From Pyrenophora tritici-repentis (Eukaryota > Ascomycota > Dothideomycetes > Pleosporales > Pleosporaceae), in assembly GCF_003171515.1 (NCBI RefSeq), contig NC_089399.1, forward strand, positions 2,294,001 to 2,358,000: a stretch of 64,000 bases of DNA. Reading direction: 5' to 3'. How positions within the stretch are numbered: position 1 is the stretch's first letter; each line of letters begins with the position of its first letter. Below the pieces are notes generated by a model. It was not told the origin of the DNA and made no database searches. It was given only the letters and a program-made list of their open reading frames with translations. Positions 10,777 through 21,186 of this stretch are shown here, one piece after another. The position numbers were made by a program, and so were the translations under genes.

Positions 10777-10952
10777 CAGACTTTCCAACAAGCAAGTAAA
10801 GCAAGTCACCGCTCTAAACTTGACTTGCTTGGTTCAAACATAGGCTTTACTTGACTTGCTTGGGGTGATTTTTTTACTTGCTTGACTTGCTTGTATTACT
10901 TGCAAGTACTTGGATTACTTGACTACTACAAAGAGATTAAGCTACATACAAA
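10777..10952. repeat. hAT left terminal and subterminal repeats
   Basis: Terminal inverted repeat at 10777-10797 followed by repeated ACTTGACTTGCTT / AAGCAAGTC motifs up to the transposase stop. Candidate transposase recognition region. Confidence 0.8.
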
Positions 10953-13517
10953 TTACCAAAACTCAGTGTTCCACTCTAGTATGTTGTAATCTCCTACAAG
11001 CTGCTCATCTGAAAGCTTAGCCTCGCTACAGTTGTACGGTTTATAACCAGCTCGCACCCATGACCTTACTAATTGAAGAGCTGCGAGTAGCTCACTGCCC
11101 AGAGCACGTCGTTTAGGTTCAAGAAGGTCGCCAAGCTCACTGAAGAGGCGCTCACAGTCGCTGCTTGATGCTGGGATAGTCATGATATCGATTGCAAACT
11201 GCGCTAAATGCGGGTATTTCGGCAGTAGTTGTATCCAGTATTGGACAGGATTTCCATCTGCGTTGTACTGCTCCTGCGTCCACTGCGGCTCTTGTGTTTT
11301 CCAGCGCTCAAACTCGTCAAGTGGAGCCTCTCGGTCATTGTTGCGGCTAAGTATAGCAATAATTGCCTCGTCTATGTTGTTGCTACTCGGCGCAGTTGTA
11401 TACCGCTGGCGTGCTCGTTGAGGTTTGTATGCCGCCCAAAGCTGTTGGAACGACGCGTTGGCACTAGTAAGCCAATCAGCTTTGTCTGCCCACGCCACAT
11501 CGCAGTAGTTCTTGTAGTACGGGTGTAGGCAAACAGCGGCGTAGTAAGCGGGCGAGTCGTCGAGCTTGTTGTAGTAGTCGTTGGCTTTGCTCCACGCGGC
11601 GCGGAGGTTGACGTTGAGGTGATCCTCTGGAGCCTCGGCATGAGCGTTGAAGTCGACGTGCTCGAACGGGCGCGCCCGGGCCTCAAGCTTGCTGAGTACG
11701 TACTCAAAAACGGGTATAACCTCATAGATTGCGCCGTATTTGCCATCCTTAGAGCGTCCCTCGAGGCGTTTTGTGGCGTACTTGAGCGGCTCTAAGCAGT
11801 CCTGGTACTCTGCAATCACCGCCCAGTCAGCAGCTCGGAGCCCAGTTGATCTCATCCAGTTTGGGGCGTCGGGCCGCTTATTATTCCGCTGCGCAGCGTG
11901 CGCATCTTCAAGGATAACCCTATTGATATGATGCTCAGCGTACAAGTTATACGCGGCTTGAAGCTTGGTAGCGCGCTCAAAAGCAGCATAGTATGAGTTC
12001 CAGCGAGTGACGACAGGCTTGACTGGCTCGAGTACTTTGAGACGCCCTTCAGCAGGCAGGTTGTTGTTGGCAAGGCGCTGGTAGCCACGAAAAAGCTCGT
12101 ACTGTTGCGGCGTTTTGATATAGTTGATGACGTCAACTAGCACTCCAATAGGGCCATCTTTCCGCCACTCTCGCATATACTGCTCCTCGGTATTGTACTG
12201 CTCTTGAGTGTTGCCGTAGGCGTCTTTGTTGGTGCCAAATATAATAGCCTGGCCGATGAGGTTAAGCGTGTGACAACTGCAGCGGAGGCGCCGGTGAGCG
12301 GACTCAAATTCGTACTCGCGCGCGAGCGCGGCGATCGCAGTGTCGTTGTTGGTAGCGTTGTCGAGTACAAAATAGCCTAATCGGTCGCTTGTTATTCCGT
12401 ATGCTGAGAGCGTCGTCGAGATAGCTTTGGCAATAGCCTCACCGGTGTGGGCGCCAGCGAGCTCAGGCAGATCGATTGGTAAGTCTCGTATTATTCCAGC
12501 TGCGTCGGCAAAGTGAGCGACTACTCCAGAGAAGCCACGTTTACCACCCTTTGTTGTCCAGCCATCAAAGCTTACGTGTATTTTGCTTACTGAGCCTGAC
12601 AGGGTGTCGATAACTTGCGGTCGTATAGACCGGAACAACCTCATCACAAAGGTAGAAACGCTGGTATTACTTACCCACAACGCTGCCTCTGCCTCTGGGT
12701 TGGCAAATCTCATCATCTCTCTAAAATCAGGCGTCGTAAGTTCGCTGAGCGGGTGGTTTCGGTTAACAAGCCACATGACAGTGGCTGTTCGAAAGCCCTC
12801 TACGTCGAAGTTTCCAAACGCGTTAGCAGTGTTTTGTTGTACGTCTAAACCAGCGTCAAAAGCTTGCCGCAACGACAGCTGGCCTCGAGCTCTCTGCGCT
12901 AACTTTGGGCCATCTTTCGTAAGGTTGTGGCCAGGCTTTGGTTGGCTGAGATGGGTGGCTGCTGAGGTTGTAGCCTGAGTAATGTTAAACAAACCACCAC
13001 GGCCAGCGTCGATAGTTTTGTGTACATGGCAGTACTTGCACACAAACCAGATTCGAGATGTAGCATGGCGCTCAACAACGCGGTAGCCATACTGAAAGAT
13101 CCAACTTTTTGGGCGCTTAGAACGCGCCAATGGCTTGATAAAATCAGGTAAACGTGCCCAGTCAATGCCGTCAAAGTTCTCAACTAGTGCGCTGTTTGTC
13201 TCATCCTGACCACCCTCTCCAGCCTCAGTTGTAGCCACCGTGCCAGCTCGGCTGCCCTCGGTGGGCGCGACAATCTCAGCCTCCGCCTGCGACTCTAAGA
13301 ACTGCAACTCGAAGGTAGGTATTGGCGGCGAGGCGTTAGCCTGGCTTGCGGCAGCTAGGGTTTTGCGAGGTGATCGACGCTGAGGTCTAGGCTTAGATGC
13401 AGGCTTAGATGCAGGCTCAGGTGAAGCCTCAGGAGTTGAGGCGACGTTGTTGGTGGCAGCGGCTACTTTCGTACGTTTGCTCCGAGCAGAAGTTTGTGGT
13501 AGGCGACGTTTGGCCAT
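10953..13517 (-). CDS. hAT family transposase
   Basis: Intact single-exon frame of 854 aa from the ATG at 13517 (MAKRRLPQTSARSKRTK). The frame stays open a further 122 codons upstream into subterminal repeats, but that part is low-complexity and probably untranslated. Domains in order: a basic Ser/Pro-rich N-terminus; a BED-type zinc finger around residues 160-205 (FVCKYCHVHK, with a later H...H pair); the DDE/RNase-H-like catalytic region with its alpha-helical insertion; and the C-terminal hAT dimerisation domain (ASSSDCERLFSELGDLLEP, about residues 770-830). It cuts and pastes the surrounding element. Length is ordinary for fungal hAT (Restless-like) transposases. No premature stop or transition damage is visible, unlike the DNA on either side. 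Confidence 0.93.
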   Translation of the reverse strand: MAKRRLPQTSARSKRTKVAAATNNVASTPEASPEPASKPASKPRPQRRSPRKTLAAASQANASPPIPTFELQFLESQAEAEIVAPTEGSRAGTVATTEAGEGGQDETNSALVENFDGIDWARLPDFIKPLARSKRPKSWIFQYGYRVVERHATSRIWFVCKYCHVHKTIDAGRGGLFNITQATTSAATHLSQPKPGHNLTKDGPKLAQRARGQLSLRQAFDAGLDVQQNTANAFGNFDVEGFRTATVMWLVNRNHPLSELTTPDFREMMRFANPEAEAALWVSNTSVSTFVMRLFRSIRPQVIDTLSGSVSKIHVSFDGWTTKGGKRGFSGVVAHFADAAGIIRDLPIDLPELAGAHTGEAIAKAISTTLSAYGITSDRLGYFVLDNATNNDTAIAALAREYEFESAHRRLRCSCHTLNLIGQAIIFGTNKDAYGNTQEQYNTEEQYMREWRKDGPIGVLVDVINYIKTPQQYELFRGYQRLANNNLPAEGRLKVLEPVKPVVTRWNSYYAAFERATKLQAAYNLYAEHHINRVILEDAHAAQRNNKRPDAPNWMRSTGLRAADWAVIAEYQDCLEPLKYATKRLEGRSKDGKYGAIYEVIPVFEYVLSKLEARARPFEHVDFNAHAEAPEDHLNVNLRAAWSKANDYYNKLDDSPAYYAAVCLHPYYKNYCDVAWADKADWLTSANASFQQLWAAYKPQRARQRYTTAPSSNNIDEAIIAILSRNNDREAPLDEFERWKTQEPQWTQEQYNADGNPVQYWIQLLPKYPHLAQFAIDIMTIPASSSDCERLFSELGDLLEPKRRALGSELLAALQLVRSWVRAGYKPYNCSEAKLSDEQLVGDYNILEWNTEFW

Positions 13518-13908
13518 ATTGGGGGTATCAGGGCAGTATAAATCACTGGAAAACGCGTTGCTATAGGGGATACTGCATTGCGATAGGCTTCTAGACAGGC
13601 GTACGTCGAGATTGGAGCAATGCGCTAGACTAAGGCTAACGTTATTTGATAGCCGCTTAGCCTGTTTGGGACTCAACCGAGGCAACTGCAACACTTCAAA
13701 ACCATCGCGACATCTACCGTACAGCAGTTTTAGCACCCTCATCACAGTAACGCTAAAACAACCAAGTAAACCAAGTAAGCCAAGCAAGCAAAGTATCTTG
13801 ACTTGACTTGCTTGCTTAGCTGCCCAGCTCTTACTTGACTTGCTTGCTTGGTTTAAACCAAGCAAGTCAAGCAAGTAATCCAAGTCAACTTGCTTTTTGG
13901 AAAGTCTG
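13518..13908. repeat. hAT right terminal and subterminal repeats
   Basis: 5' non-coding end of the transposon. From about 13,760 it carries dense CAAGTAAACCAAGTAAGCC and TTGACTTGCTTGC motifs, and ends with the terminal inverted repeat at 13888-13908. The transposase promoter should also lie here. Confidence 0.75.
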
Positions 13909-14120
13909 GTTACACTAAGATCCGAGTCTCTCGCTCGCTCGTCACACGTGTCATCGTTAACGGTTTAGTGGCTTGTGGTACAAATATCGGGGCGCTTTTC
14001 AGGGCGTAAGTGTGGGTGTGATAGGGGGTAGTGTAGATCGGGGTTTTGGAGTTGTGAGAGGGGGGTAGGGATCGTGGGGAGGGGTAATTGGGACGGTGGC
14101 TGACGGTGTGTGGAAGGTGG
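13909..14120 (+). repeat. Inverted-repeat arm A, right part
   Basis: Continues arm A after the hAT insertion. It holds the second GTTACACT, then AAGATCCGAGTCTCTCGCTC, GTGGTACAAATATCGGGGCG and a G-rich tail with GGGATCGTGGGG. The same blocks occur in the same order on the opposite strand at 16,018-16,310. Without the hAT, arms A and B align across the insertion point. Confidence 0.8.
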
Positions 14121-16017
14121 TGAGGTAGAGATGAAAATAGGTAGGTTGGTGGGCTTTGCTAGACTGATTGTTGCGCAAACAGGACTGCACCTAGGTTCAC
14201 TTGCGTAATGTAGCGTTCGATATCTCTCGATTTCCTCCGTACATTTTCCCTCCTATTAATAGTCTTAGTATAATCTTCCGGTGTTTTATCTCTAGCTACC
14301 TAGGGAGGTCTCAAACTTTTGATGTGCGCAACTGAGTAGACTGACGCCCTGCAGCTTTGCTTAGTCGTAATAACGCCTTGCGCAAACCTAGGTACGGTCT
14401 AGCACTGTCTACGTAGAGGGCATCAACATAACTATGTTTGTACTGAATATACCTGCAGGATTGATTGTGCCATGTAGAATCTATCGGTCGTAATCAATAC
14501 ATTCAGTTATACTAAGGAGCGTTTACGTATAGGGTGAGCGCAAGGTATCTAGACCCTCTAGTGTCTTCTGCCTATTCTATAGTTAACTTGTGCTACTAAA
14601 GTCGCATAGTAGCGCAACCTAAACCGATAGATTCCAGTATAAATTCCACATAATCTACGAAGAAGCGTTACCTTCCTCTGGTGACATACATTGTCTCGAA
14701 CCAAGTGGAAGTCTATCTAGAGTAGCCAAGTTTGGTCGGAAAGGATCGGAACGGTGCAAACTTCCCCCGCGGTGCAGAAAGCAGTACGATTAGACTAGAA
14801 GACGGTGCTAGAGTACTTCATGTAACCATTGCAAGCTATTCCGGTTCGGTAGAAACCTGAGGCTCTTCAGACTCATGATGCGTGTATCATGGCCGGGATC
14901 AAGGGACTTGAACTCAGGTTATAGAGAAGCCTCTCTGGATGTAAACGTGGTATTCAAGCAATTGAGAACCGCATTTCACCTCTAGCTACCACGAGCTAAC
15001 AGAATCATGCGTAGTTGTCCTCGTTTGTAGTCTTTTAGGTGCGGCAGTTTCGGGGGCCTCATTACCGGTTAACTATCCTCTGTGAAGGTATAGTCAATAC
15101 CTTTAGAATATTCACCAATTTCTTCTCGACCAAATGATGTCACGGCCATGATTGTTGGCGTACACTCTATGCGCGTGGCACTCACATCCATATTAAGCCT
15201 TTTTCCTAGGTCCTTCGTGTGCCTTGTAGGCCTTGCGCGGGTCATGGCTTATGTAAAAGACCATGAAGCCCAAGAAGCCCTGCCAGCGCAGTACACACAA
15301 CGCCCTCAACACGCTCGCTCCCGAGGTCTCCAAATGGTTTCTTTGGGAATAATAGCCTAGTCAAGTTGACTTGTCGCATAGCTAATAATCCAACAAAGGC
15401 TATAGTCGTCGTAGCGTCAAGTCGTCAAGGTGCGGCGTAAGAACAAACTTCAGATACAAACTATTATTGTTGTCGGGGTTGCTTACCGTTAGATTATTCA
15501 GATGCGCCCAGTTTAGAAGCTCTTTCTACTATAAGTGGATGCTACGAATCAAGGGCGCGAGTATGTTTGTCTTATGTTCTAGTATATAAAGACATAGTAA
15601 ATAGCCCCGACCGACCTCTTAAGGTTAACCATAGAAAAGAGCTAGAGATTTACAAAAATCCAATTTTTTCGCATGTATAATCAAGCGGTTCACTTTCCAA
15701 GCCTTTTCTACGTTAGCGAAGAGGTATCCCTTTCTACTATTATTAGAATCATCATTACAATCCCCTAGTAATCCAAAGACCACCAGCCCCAACCCCTCAC
15801 AATCCGTCAATACTAAAAGCCCACCCATTTCCATCTCTAGACCCATAACACCTTCTACCCTCGCAACTAGCTATTATAAAATACTAGACAGTGTATATAA
15901 GCACCCAAGGCGTGTCTAGCGACTACAGTAGCTTTTTAACACTAGTATATCAAGTATCTTCTAACACCCAGATGCTCGCCAACCCTCCCATTCCCACTCC
16001 TACACCTCGCTAAACCC
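14121..16017. other. Non-coding core between inverted repeats
   Basis: About 1.9 kb, relatively AT-rich, with no coding potential (the longest ATG frame, 15148-15360, is 70 codons with no protein character). CTAG is very common: about 20 sites by eye, against about 7 expected. A 12-bp inverted pair (GAATCTATCGGT at 14477, ACCGATAGATTC at 14623) is present. Short hairpin repeat copy 4 lies near the right end. It may be the gutted interior of a transposon whose termini are arms A and B. Confidence 0.5.
15899..15975 (+). repeat. Short hairpin repeat, copy 4
   Basis: Contains GACTACAGTAGC at 15921, TTTTTAACACTAGTATATCAA and an ending CACCCAGATGC; the left end reads GCACCCAAGGCG. Same unit as the three copies at 7.2-7.7 kb. 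Confidence 0.6.
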
Positions 16018-16480
16018 CCAGCCACCGTCCCACCCACCCCCTACGCCCTAAATCCCCACGATCCCCACCCCATCCCCCTTCCATCTCACAAACCAAAAAC
16101 TACCCGATCTACACTACCCCTCTGCTGTGGCACTACCCCCTATTACACCCACATCCACACCACACACACTCGCTCCACCATCCAGCCCTGTGCAAAGCGC
16201 CCCCCAAAAAACGCCCCGATATTTGTACCACAATCCACAAACTGTAACGATGAACGTGTGACGAGCGAGAGAGACTCGGATCTTGGTGTAACGTAACGGA
16301 ACGTAACGGAACGGTTACATGGTTGCACTACGTAACTAGACGTCAAGGGGGACAATCGGTTAGGTAACGTTTAGGCACCATCGGGTAGTGTGGATCGGGG
16401 GGTAGTTTGGGATAGAGAGGATTTGGCGATTGTGGGATAGGTTAGAGGTTGTGGGTGTGGGTGTGAGATGACAAGGGGAA
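16018..16480 (-). repeat. Inverted-repeat arm B (uninterrupted copy)
   Basis: Read on the minus strand, this carries the same series of blocks as arm A: CCGATTGTCC, GTGCAACC, GTTACACCAAGATCCGAG, GTGGTACAAATATCGGGGCG and the G-rich tail. It has no hAT, so it preserves a paralogous empty site. It has an extra run of TAACGGAACG repeats of about 25 bp next to the insertion point. Confidence 0.75.
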
Positions 16481-16706
16481 AGAAAGAGAGGGTTGTTTAG
16501 AATATAAACTTTGAACGTTGTGAGTAGTTAGTGGCAATGTGGTAAAAGTTGTTGTTGTTGTCCCTGTTTATTGAATTCATCTGTTGATATTTGTTTTCTT
16601 GAGAAAAAAAAATGGGAATAACACAAATCTTCTTTGCTAGTAAATGTCCACGCATCTCCCCTAAGATTGTTCTTTTCTCAAAATCCCCCTCTAGAGACGT
16701 CCCGTC

Positions 16707-19700
16707 CTACTCAATAACAAGCGCCCTCATCGTAACATCCAACGCCGCCTCGGGATTCCCACTCAGCGAATAAATACTCTGCATAGCAAACGCAGCCTCA
16801 GCACCATAATCCTCACAACCCCATGCCCTCTCCTCCCCCGCTGCACCTGCATCTTCCGCCTCCCGTCTAACCACCTCACTCAACCCCACACACCTCTCAT
16901 ACGCCGGCAGAGCCAGCGCATTAAGATTAAGCGCATGCCACATCCTCCCGACATTAAACTCGGCCTCCTGCCTGTGCACCGCATGCTCACTCTTGGTGCG
17001 TAAATCGTAATATCTATACAAAAAGCAGAGACCCTGTTGAATCTGATACTGACGATTTTCCGACAGCCGCTTCATAGCATGCTGGACGTAGGCGACTGCA
17101 ATACAGAGGTTAAGCACGGGGTCCTCGGGCGTCATGGCGTAGGCGCGGAAGTAGTAGTTTAGCGCTGCTACATAGCTGCCGCCGCACATGAGGACGTGGC
17201 CGTAGAGTGCGAAGAGAGCGGGGTCGTGGCCGTTTGCTTTGGGCACGTCTTCGGCGTTGAAGTTGTTGCTGAAGCCGCCTTTGCTGGCTTTTGTGGTGCG
17301 GAAGTTGTAGGCGATGCGTTGAGCGGGGGTGAGCAGGGCGTAGTCGACGGTTTTGACATAGCGCATTAGCACTTTGTAGGCGGGACCCGTGGAGAAGCCT
17401 TCGGGGAAGGAGCAGAGGCGGTTGGCGGCGCTGTAGAGGCGGAAGAGGTCGGTACCAAAGGGGTGTTGTTTTAGGAGCCAGCGTGTGGCGATGGAGGCTT
17501 GGGGCGAGTTGTCGGCGGAGAGGGCGCAGGCGAGACGACAGAGTTGGAGTTGCTGGTGGTACTTTTGGGAGCGGTGGAAGATGTTGGCTTGGGTGGCGAT
17601 GTCGAGCGTGGCGAAGCATTGCTCTTCGTCTCCTTCGCTGGCTAGTAGCATGGCATAGCGGCCAAAGGCCTCGCACCATTTGTCAAAGTGGATGCCCCAG
17701 AAATCTTCCGGTGGCGTCACTGGTCGCTCTCGTAGATCAGGATCTGTCTCCCCGTCATCCACGTTATTTGCCACTACAGCAAGTACCATGAGTGCAGAGT
17801 CCTTCCATAGATCACCACCTGTGACGCGACGAAAATACGTCGTGAGGTCTTCCTTCCGGTTCGAGAAGAATATATCAAAGGTAGAAAACTCTTCGATAAG
17901 CTCTCTAGTGATGGACAAGACTTCTCTGATTGCATCTTCGTCTCCATCTCCTGCAACTTCCCATATCTCTTCCAGTCGGTTGAAACTAGACACAATCTCT
18001 CGGTGTTGGGCTCGAGCAGCCTTGAGATCATCGGCACGTTCGGTAGCAAGCCTCTGGATCCTCCTGCGGAAGAGCCTATTTTCGATCGCCGAATATGGTA
18101 TTCCAGTCCCTTGGATTGTACTAAGTATCGGTTCGGCTTCAGCAAGCATCTCGGTATCTTCTTCTCGAACAGCAAGGAACGCTTGAACCTTTGGCGCCTT
18201 CGTTCTCTTCGTTCGAAAGAGACCTTTCGTAGGACGTTCAGTAGGTTCAGCGAGTGCCGGGAGCTGCACATCGCCATTCTCATTCGTAGAGTCATCATCG
18301 TCACCGGTTTGCCCAGTGGCCTTTTGCATCCTCTTCTTATTCCTCAGGGCTGCGCGCTTTCTAACCGCGTACCTACCCCTAGCTTGCCTCCGCTGGTTGT
18401 AGTAGTACACCCTGAGTTCATCGTATGCCTGGAACCCCAAAGCCTTGAGCTTGTGGCCGTATTTGTCGCGATAAATGGTTTCTGCACGTTGTCCAGCTTC
18501 CTGGTGCATGCCCTGATCTTCGAAAAATTTGGCAAGGATAGCCAAGTCATCATAGTTATCTGCCGGCCACTTCTTCAAGATGGGAATGACCTTTTGTGCC
18601 TTGTCGTCTAGTCCTTGGTTCTTGAAGCACGTGTATAGGCCCATGTAGCTCATCAGGGTGAATTCTTTGGAGTTGTTGTTGAACAATGGCTCATAGAACC
18701 GTAGTGCGTCCTGATCGTGGCCGGTAGCATGAAAGGCATCGCCGATGATACGGAACAAATCTTCGTAATCCCATATTGGTGCATCCTGACCATGGTTGTC
18801 TGGCTCCATCATCTCAAGGTGACGCTAGTCTAGTCAGTACAGGCAAGAATTTAAGATTTGCATGACTCACCATGGCTTCTGAGAAGTCGTCTCTACTCTT
18901 GCGCAGTCGAAACAATCCCAGCTTCACTCTGATCTCCAACGGCAGTGTTGAGCCGTACGTAGCATCTTGCGCTTGTCGTACAAAACCAGGCACAGCCGCA
19001 CGCCTGGGCTCATCTCTAACGTCGAACTCGCGGTCGTCTTCAACTTCGTCCCAGAATGTTTCAGCACGCCTGCACTGTTTCCACCGTGAGAGCTGTCTGA
19101 GCCGCGAGACTCCGATACTGTAACTACCCGCTCGATCCAAAAGATCAAGATAGATATTGATGAGCTCCCAGTCCAGTTCGTTGTTAATGGGATCCCGATC
19201 AGGTTGCGTAAATACATCAATGGCCTCTTCAAAATGGGTTATGAGCTTGCGTAGATGGAGTCTGGTCTGCCTTAGAGTACTAGTACCCATCATTGCCATG
19301 ATCTTGAGCACACTTGTATCAGGGTCTTCTCCCTGCTCTTTGCGCGTCTTGAGCATCTTGATACCCAGACCCACGCACTTGGATGAACGTCCTAGTTGTG
19401 CTTCAATCTCAAGCTTGAGGCTACGAGCTTCGTAGTCGTTGTTGAGAAGGATAATCTCATTCAAACATGAAAGAATTGCAGCCGACTTATTCGCATCAGT
19501 AAACTGTGGATATACGTTCGGGTCTAACTTCTGGATACGTTCAATGATGTACTGCCAAAGCTCTGGATCACGCTTAGTCGGCGCACCAGCTACAAGTACG
19601 TTCAACGAGTCCTCTTCGCGGCCCATCTCCTTGTAGATTTCAGAGGCAATGTTGTAGGCATCGAAAATCTCTGGGTTGAGTTGAATAGCTCGCTGAGCAA

Positions 19701-20652
19701 ACTCAAGGGCAGCCTCGTAGTCTTTTGCGATGAACCTGGCATTGGCCTCTTGCTGCAAAGCCTTCCACTCTACACCTGGATCGGCCACAGGTCGTGGTCC
19801 TCTAGGACCCTTGACGCGTCCGGGTTTACCCCGTCGTCTTCCTCTGGTAGATCTAGACTCATGGTACCCGCCGCGGCCTCTAGAAGAGCCTCGACCTCGT
19901 TTGGCTCCTCGTCGGCCTCTGTTACTGGCGGGTAGAATACTAGGTATAGCCTGTGTCTTTGGCGCGCCTCTGTTACTACCCCTACCTCTCCTGTATTGAG
20001 TTCGCCCTTCGATGTCTTCAAATTCGACACCGAGCTCCATTTCGTCTGGGTCGCCTTCATCTTGTTGCGCATCTTCTGATGAGTAGTCTGCGTCCACCTC
20101 AGAATCGTCTTTGTTTTCAATCTGGAGCAGTCGTTCCCGCTCCTCCTCTTCCTGAATCATGCGCTCATACTCTTGCTCATCATCTGAGCTCTCAAAATCC
20201 CGGTCGTAGGCCGAGTGGGGATACCTAGACGTGTTGGCATACTCGTCCTCCTCCTCCTCATGTGTGGGATCAGGGATGAAGCCTTCAAATACCGCTGGGC
20301 CACTGGTAGCATAGGCTCTGTTGAACGGATCATGGAAGCTACTACTAGTAAATGGAGGCGGTGGCTCATCTTCCAGGTCTTCTACAGCATGAAGTGGAAT
20401 GAGAGGTATGAAAGGATTTTGAGGCGATTGCTGAAGGTGAGGGTGAAGTTGAGGCTGAAACTGATGCTGTTGAAAATTTTGCTGAGGAGGGAATATCTGC
20501 GGATTATGTGCGAGTACGGGATACTGTTGTCTGCCATGGTTTACAATGGGTCGCGGAGACTCTCCAAATTCACCTGCCACAGGCAGATAGCGCCTGTTGT
20601 TCGGTGGCTGTCCTGGAGGCCACTGGCCGTAGAAACCGTTATTCGGGTTCAT
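16707..20652 (-). CDS. TFC4: TFIIIC subunit Tfc4/Sfc4, TPR protein
   Basis: Two exons: 18871-20652 and 16707-18812, joined through a 58-bp intron (donor GTGAGT, CTGAC branch point), giving 1295 aa. Tfc4 (tau131) is the TPR subunit of TFIIIC that binds the A/B-box tRNA promoter complex and recruits TFIIIB to RNA polymerase III genes. Visible order: a Gln/Pro-rich N-terminus; a strongly acidic region at about residues 130-220; an Arg/Gly-rich basic stretch at about 230-300 (RGRGSSRGRGGYHESRSTRG); then tetratricopeptide repeats from about residue 305 (EFAQRAIQLNPEIFDAYNIA) that continue to the C-terminus, including FALYGHVLMCGGSYVAALNY and AVAYVQHAMKR. The ATG at 20652 is the first in frame; an upstream TTG is not used. 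It is a little longer than yeast Tfc4 because of the N-terminal low-complexity part. Confidence 0.92.
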
Positions 20653-21186
20653 TTCAGCTAGGTGACAGGTGCCTGCGTTAGTCAAGGATTATTAGTGGCG
20701 ATCATGGTGTATACGGCACCGAGAGAATGGTGGTGAAAGCTTTAGACAGGGTTGTACTCGGACCATGGTTAGCGCACGATTTTCGCGCTAGCACATATGT
20801 GGATCGATGACTCGCGGTGGTACCGGTAGCACGACATGCACGAAACGAGGATGCTACACAGTCACTTGTTCTCACACTCAGTTTGCGCAACTGTGTAGAT
20901 TACTGACATGGGCTGGATCCACCTAGCTGGTCCTCGCGCAATGGGTGAGGTCGTCTAGAATCAAACATAGTTCTTCTGAATAACCAGAGCAATAAACTGG
21001 CATAAGCGTCGGTAACAAAGTTCACGATAAAGCGGGTTGACGCATTCTATTCAAACACTGAACCATAATGTTCTACACTCTTCAAGGGTATATATAGTCA
21101 AGGGGCCTGAGAGGCCAGTCTAGGTACCGCTCAACGTATCCAAACCTATCCAAATCAAACGCCAATTATGCAAATATGACAGCCTA
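20653..21186. other. Intergenic region between TFC4 and SYS1
   Basis: Promoter and 5' UTR of TFC4 (minus) and 3' flank of SYS1 (minus). A possible 5' UTR acceptor (CACCTAG) lies just before the TFC4 start. No gene or repeat seen. Confidence 0.6.

Larger units (their letters stand above)
10777..13908 (-). mobile_element. Complete hAT transposon
   Basis: 3132-bp element. Its ends are inverted copies of about 21 bp starting CAGACTTTCCAA and differing at one base (ACAAGC versus AAAAGC). It is flanked by a perfect 8-bp target duplication GTTACACT (10769-10776 and 13909-13916), the hAT hallmark. Both subterminal regions carry many copies of AAGCAAGTCAAG-type motifs in both orientations, the usual arrangement of transposase binding sites. 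The transposase frame on the minus strand is intact. Every structural requirement for mobility appears to be present; whether it moves is not shown. Confidence 0.95.

Noticed and set aside
10548..10799. 83-codon plus-strand frame (Thr/Ser/Pro-rich)
   Set aside because: It runs from the low-complexity arm A into the hAT terminus, so it cannot be an ancestral gene.
14477..14634. 12-bp inverted pair GAATCTATCGGT / ACCGATAGATTC
   Set aside because: 134-nt spacer and no target duplication; could be chance in a repeat remnant, so not called a mobile element.
14890..14985. Possible tRNA or SINE: minus-strand AGTTCAAGTCC resembles a Pol III B box
   Set aside because: No acceptor, D or anticodon stems can be formed and no A box is in place.
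15148..15360. 70-codon frame in the inverted-repeat core
   Set aside because: Too short and unsupported in a region otherwise full of stops; CTAG-rich decayed DNA.
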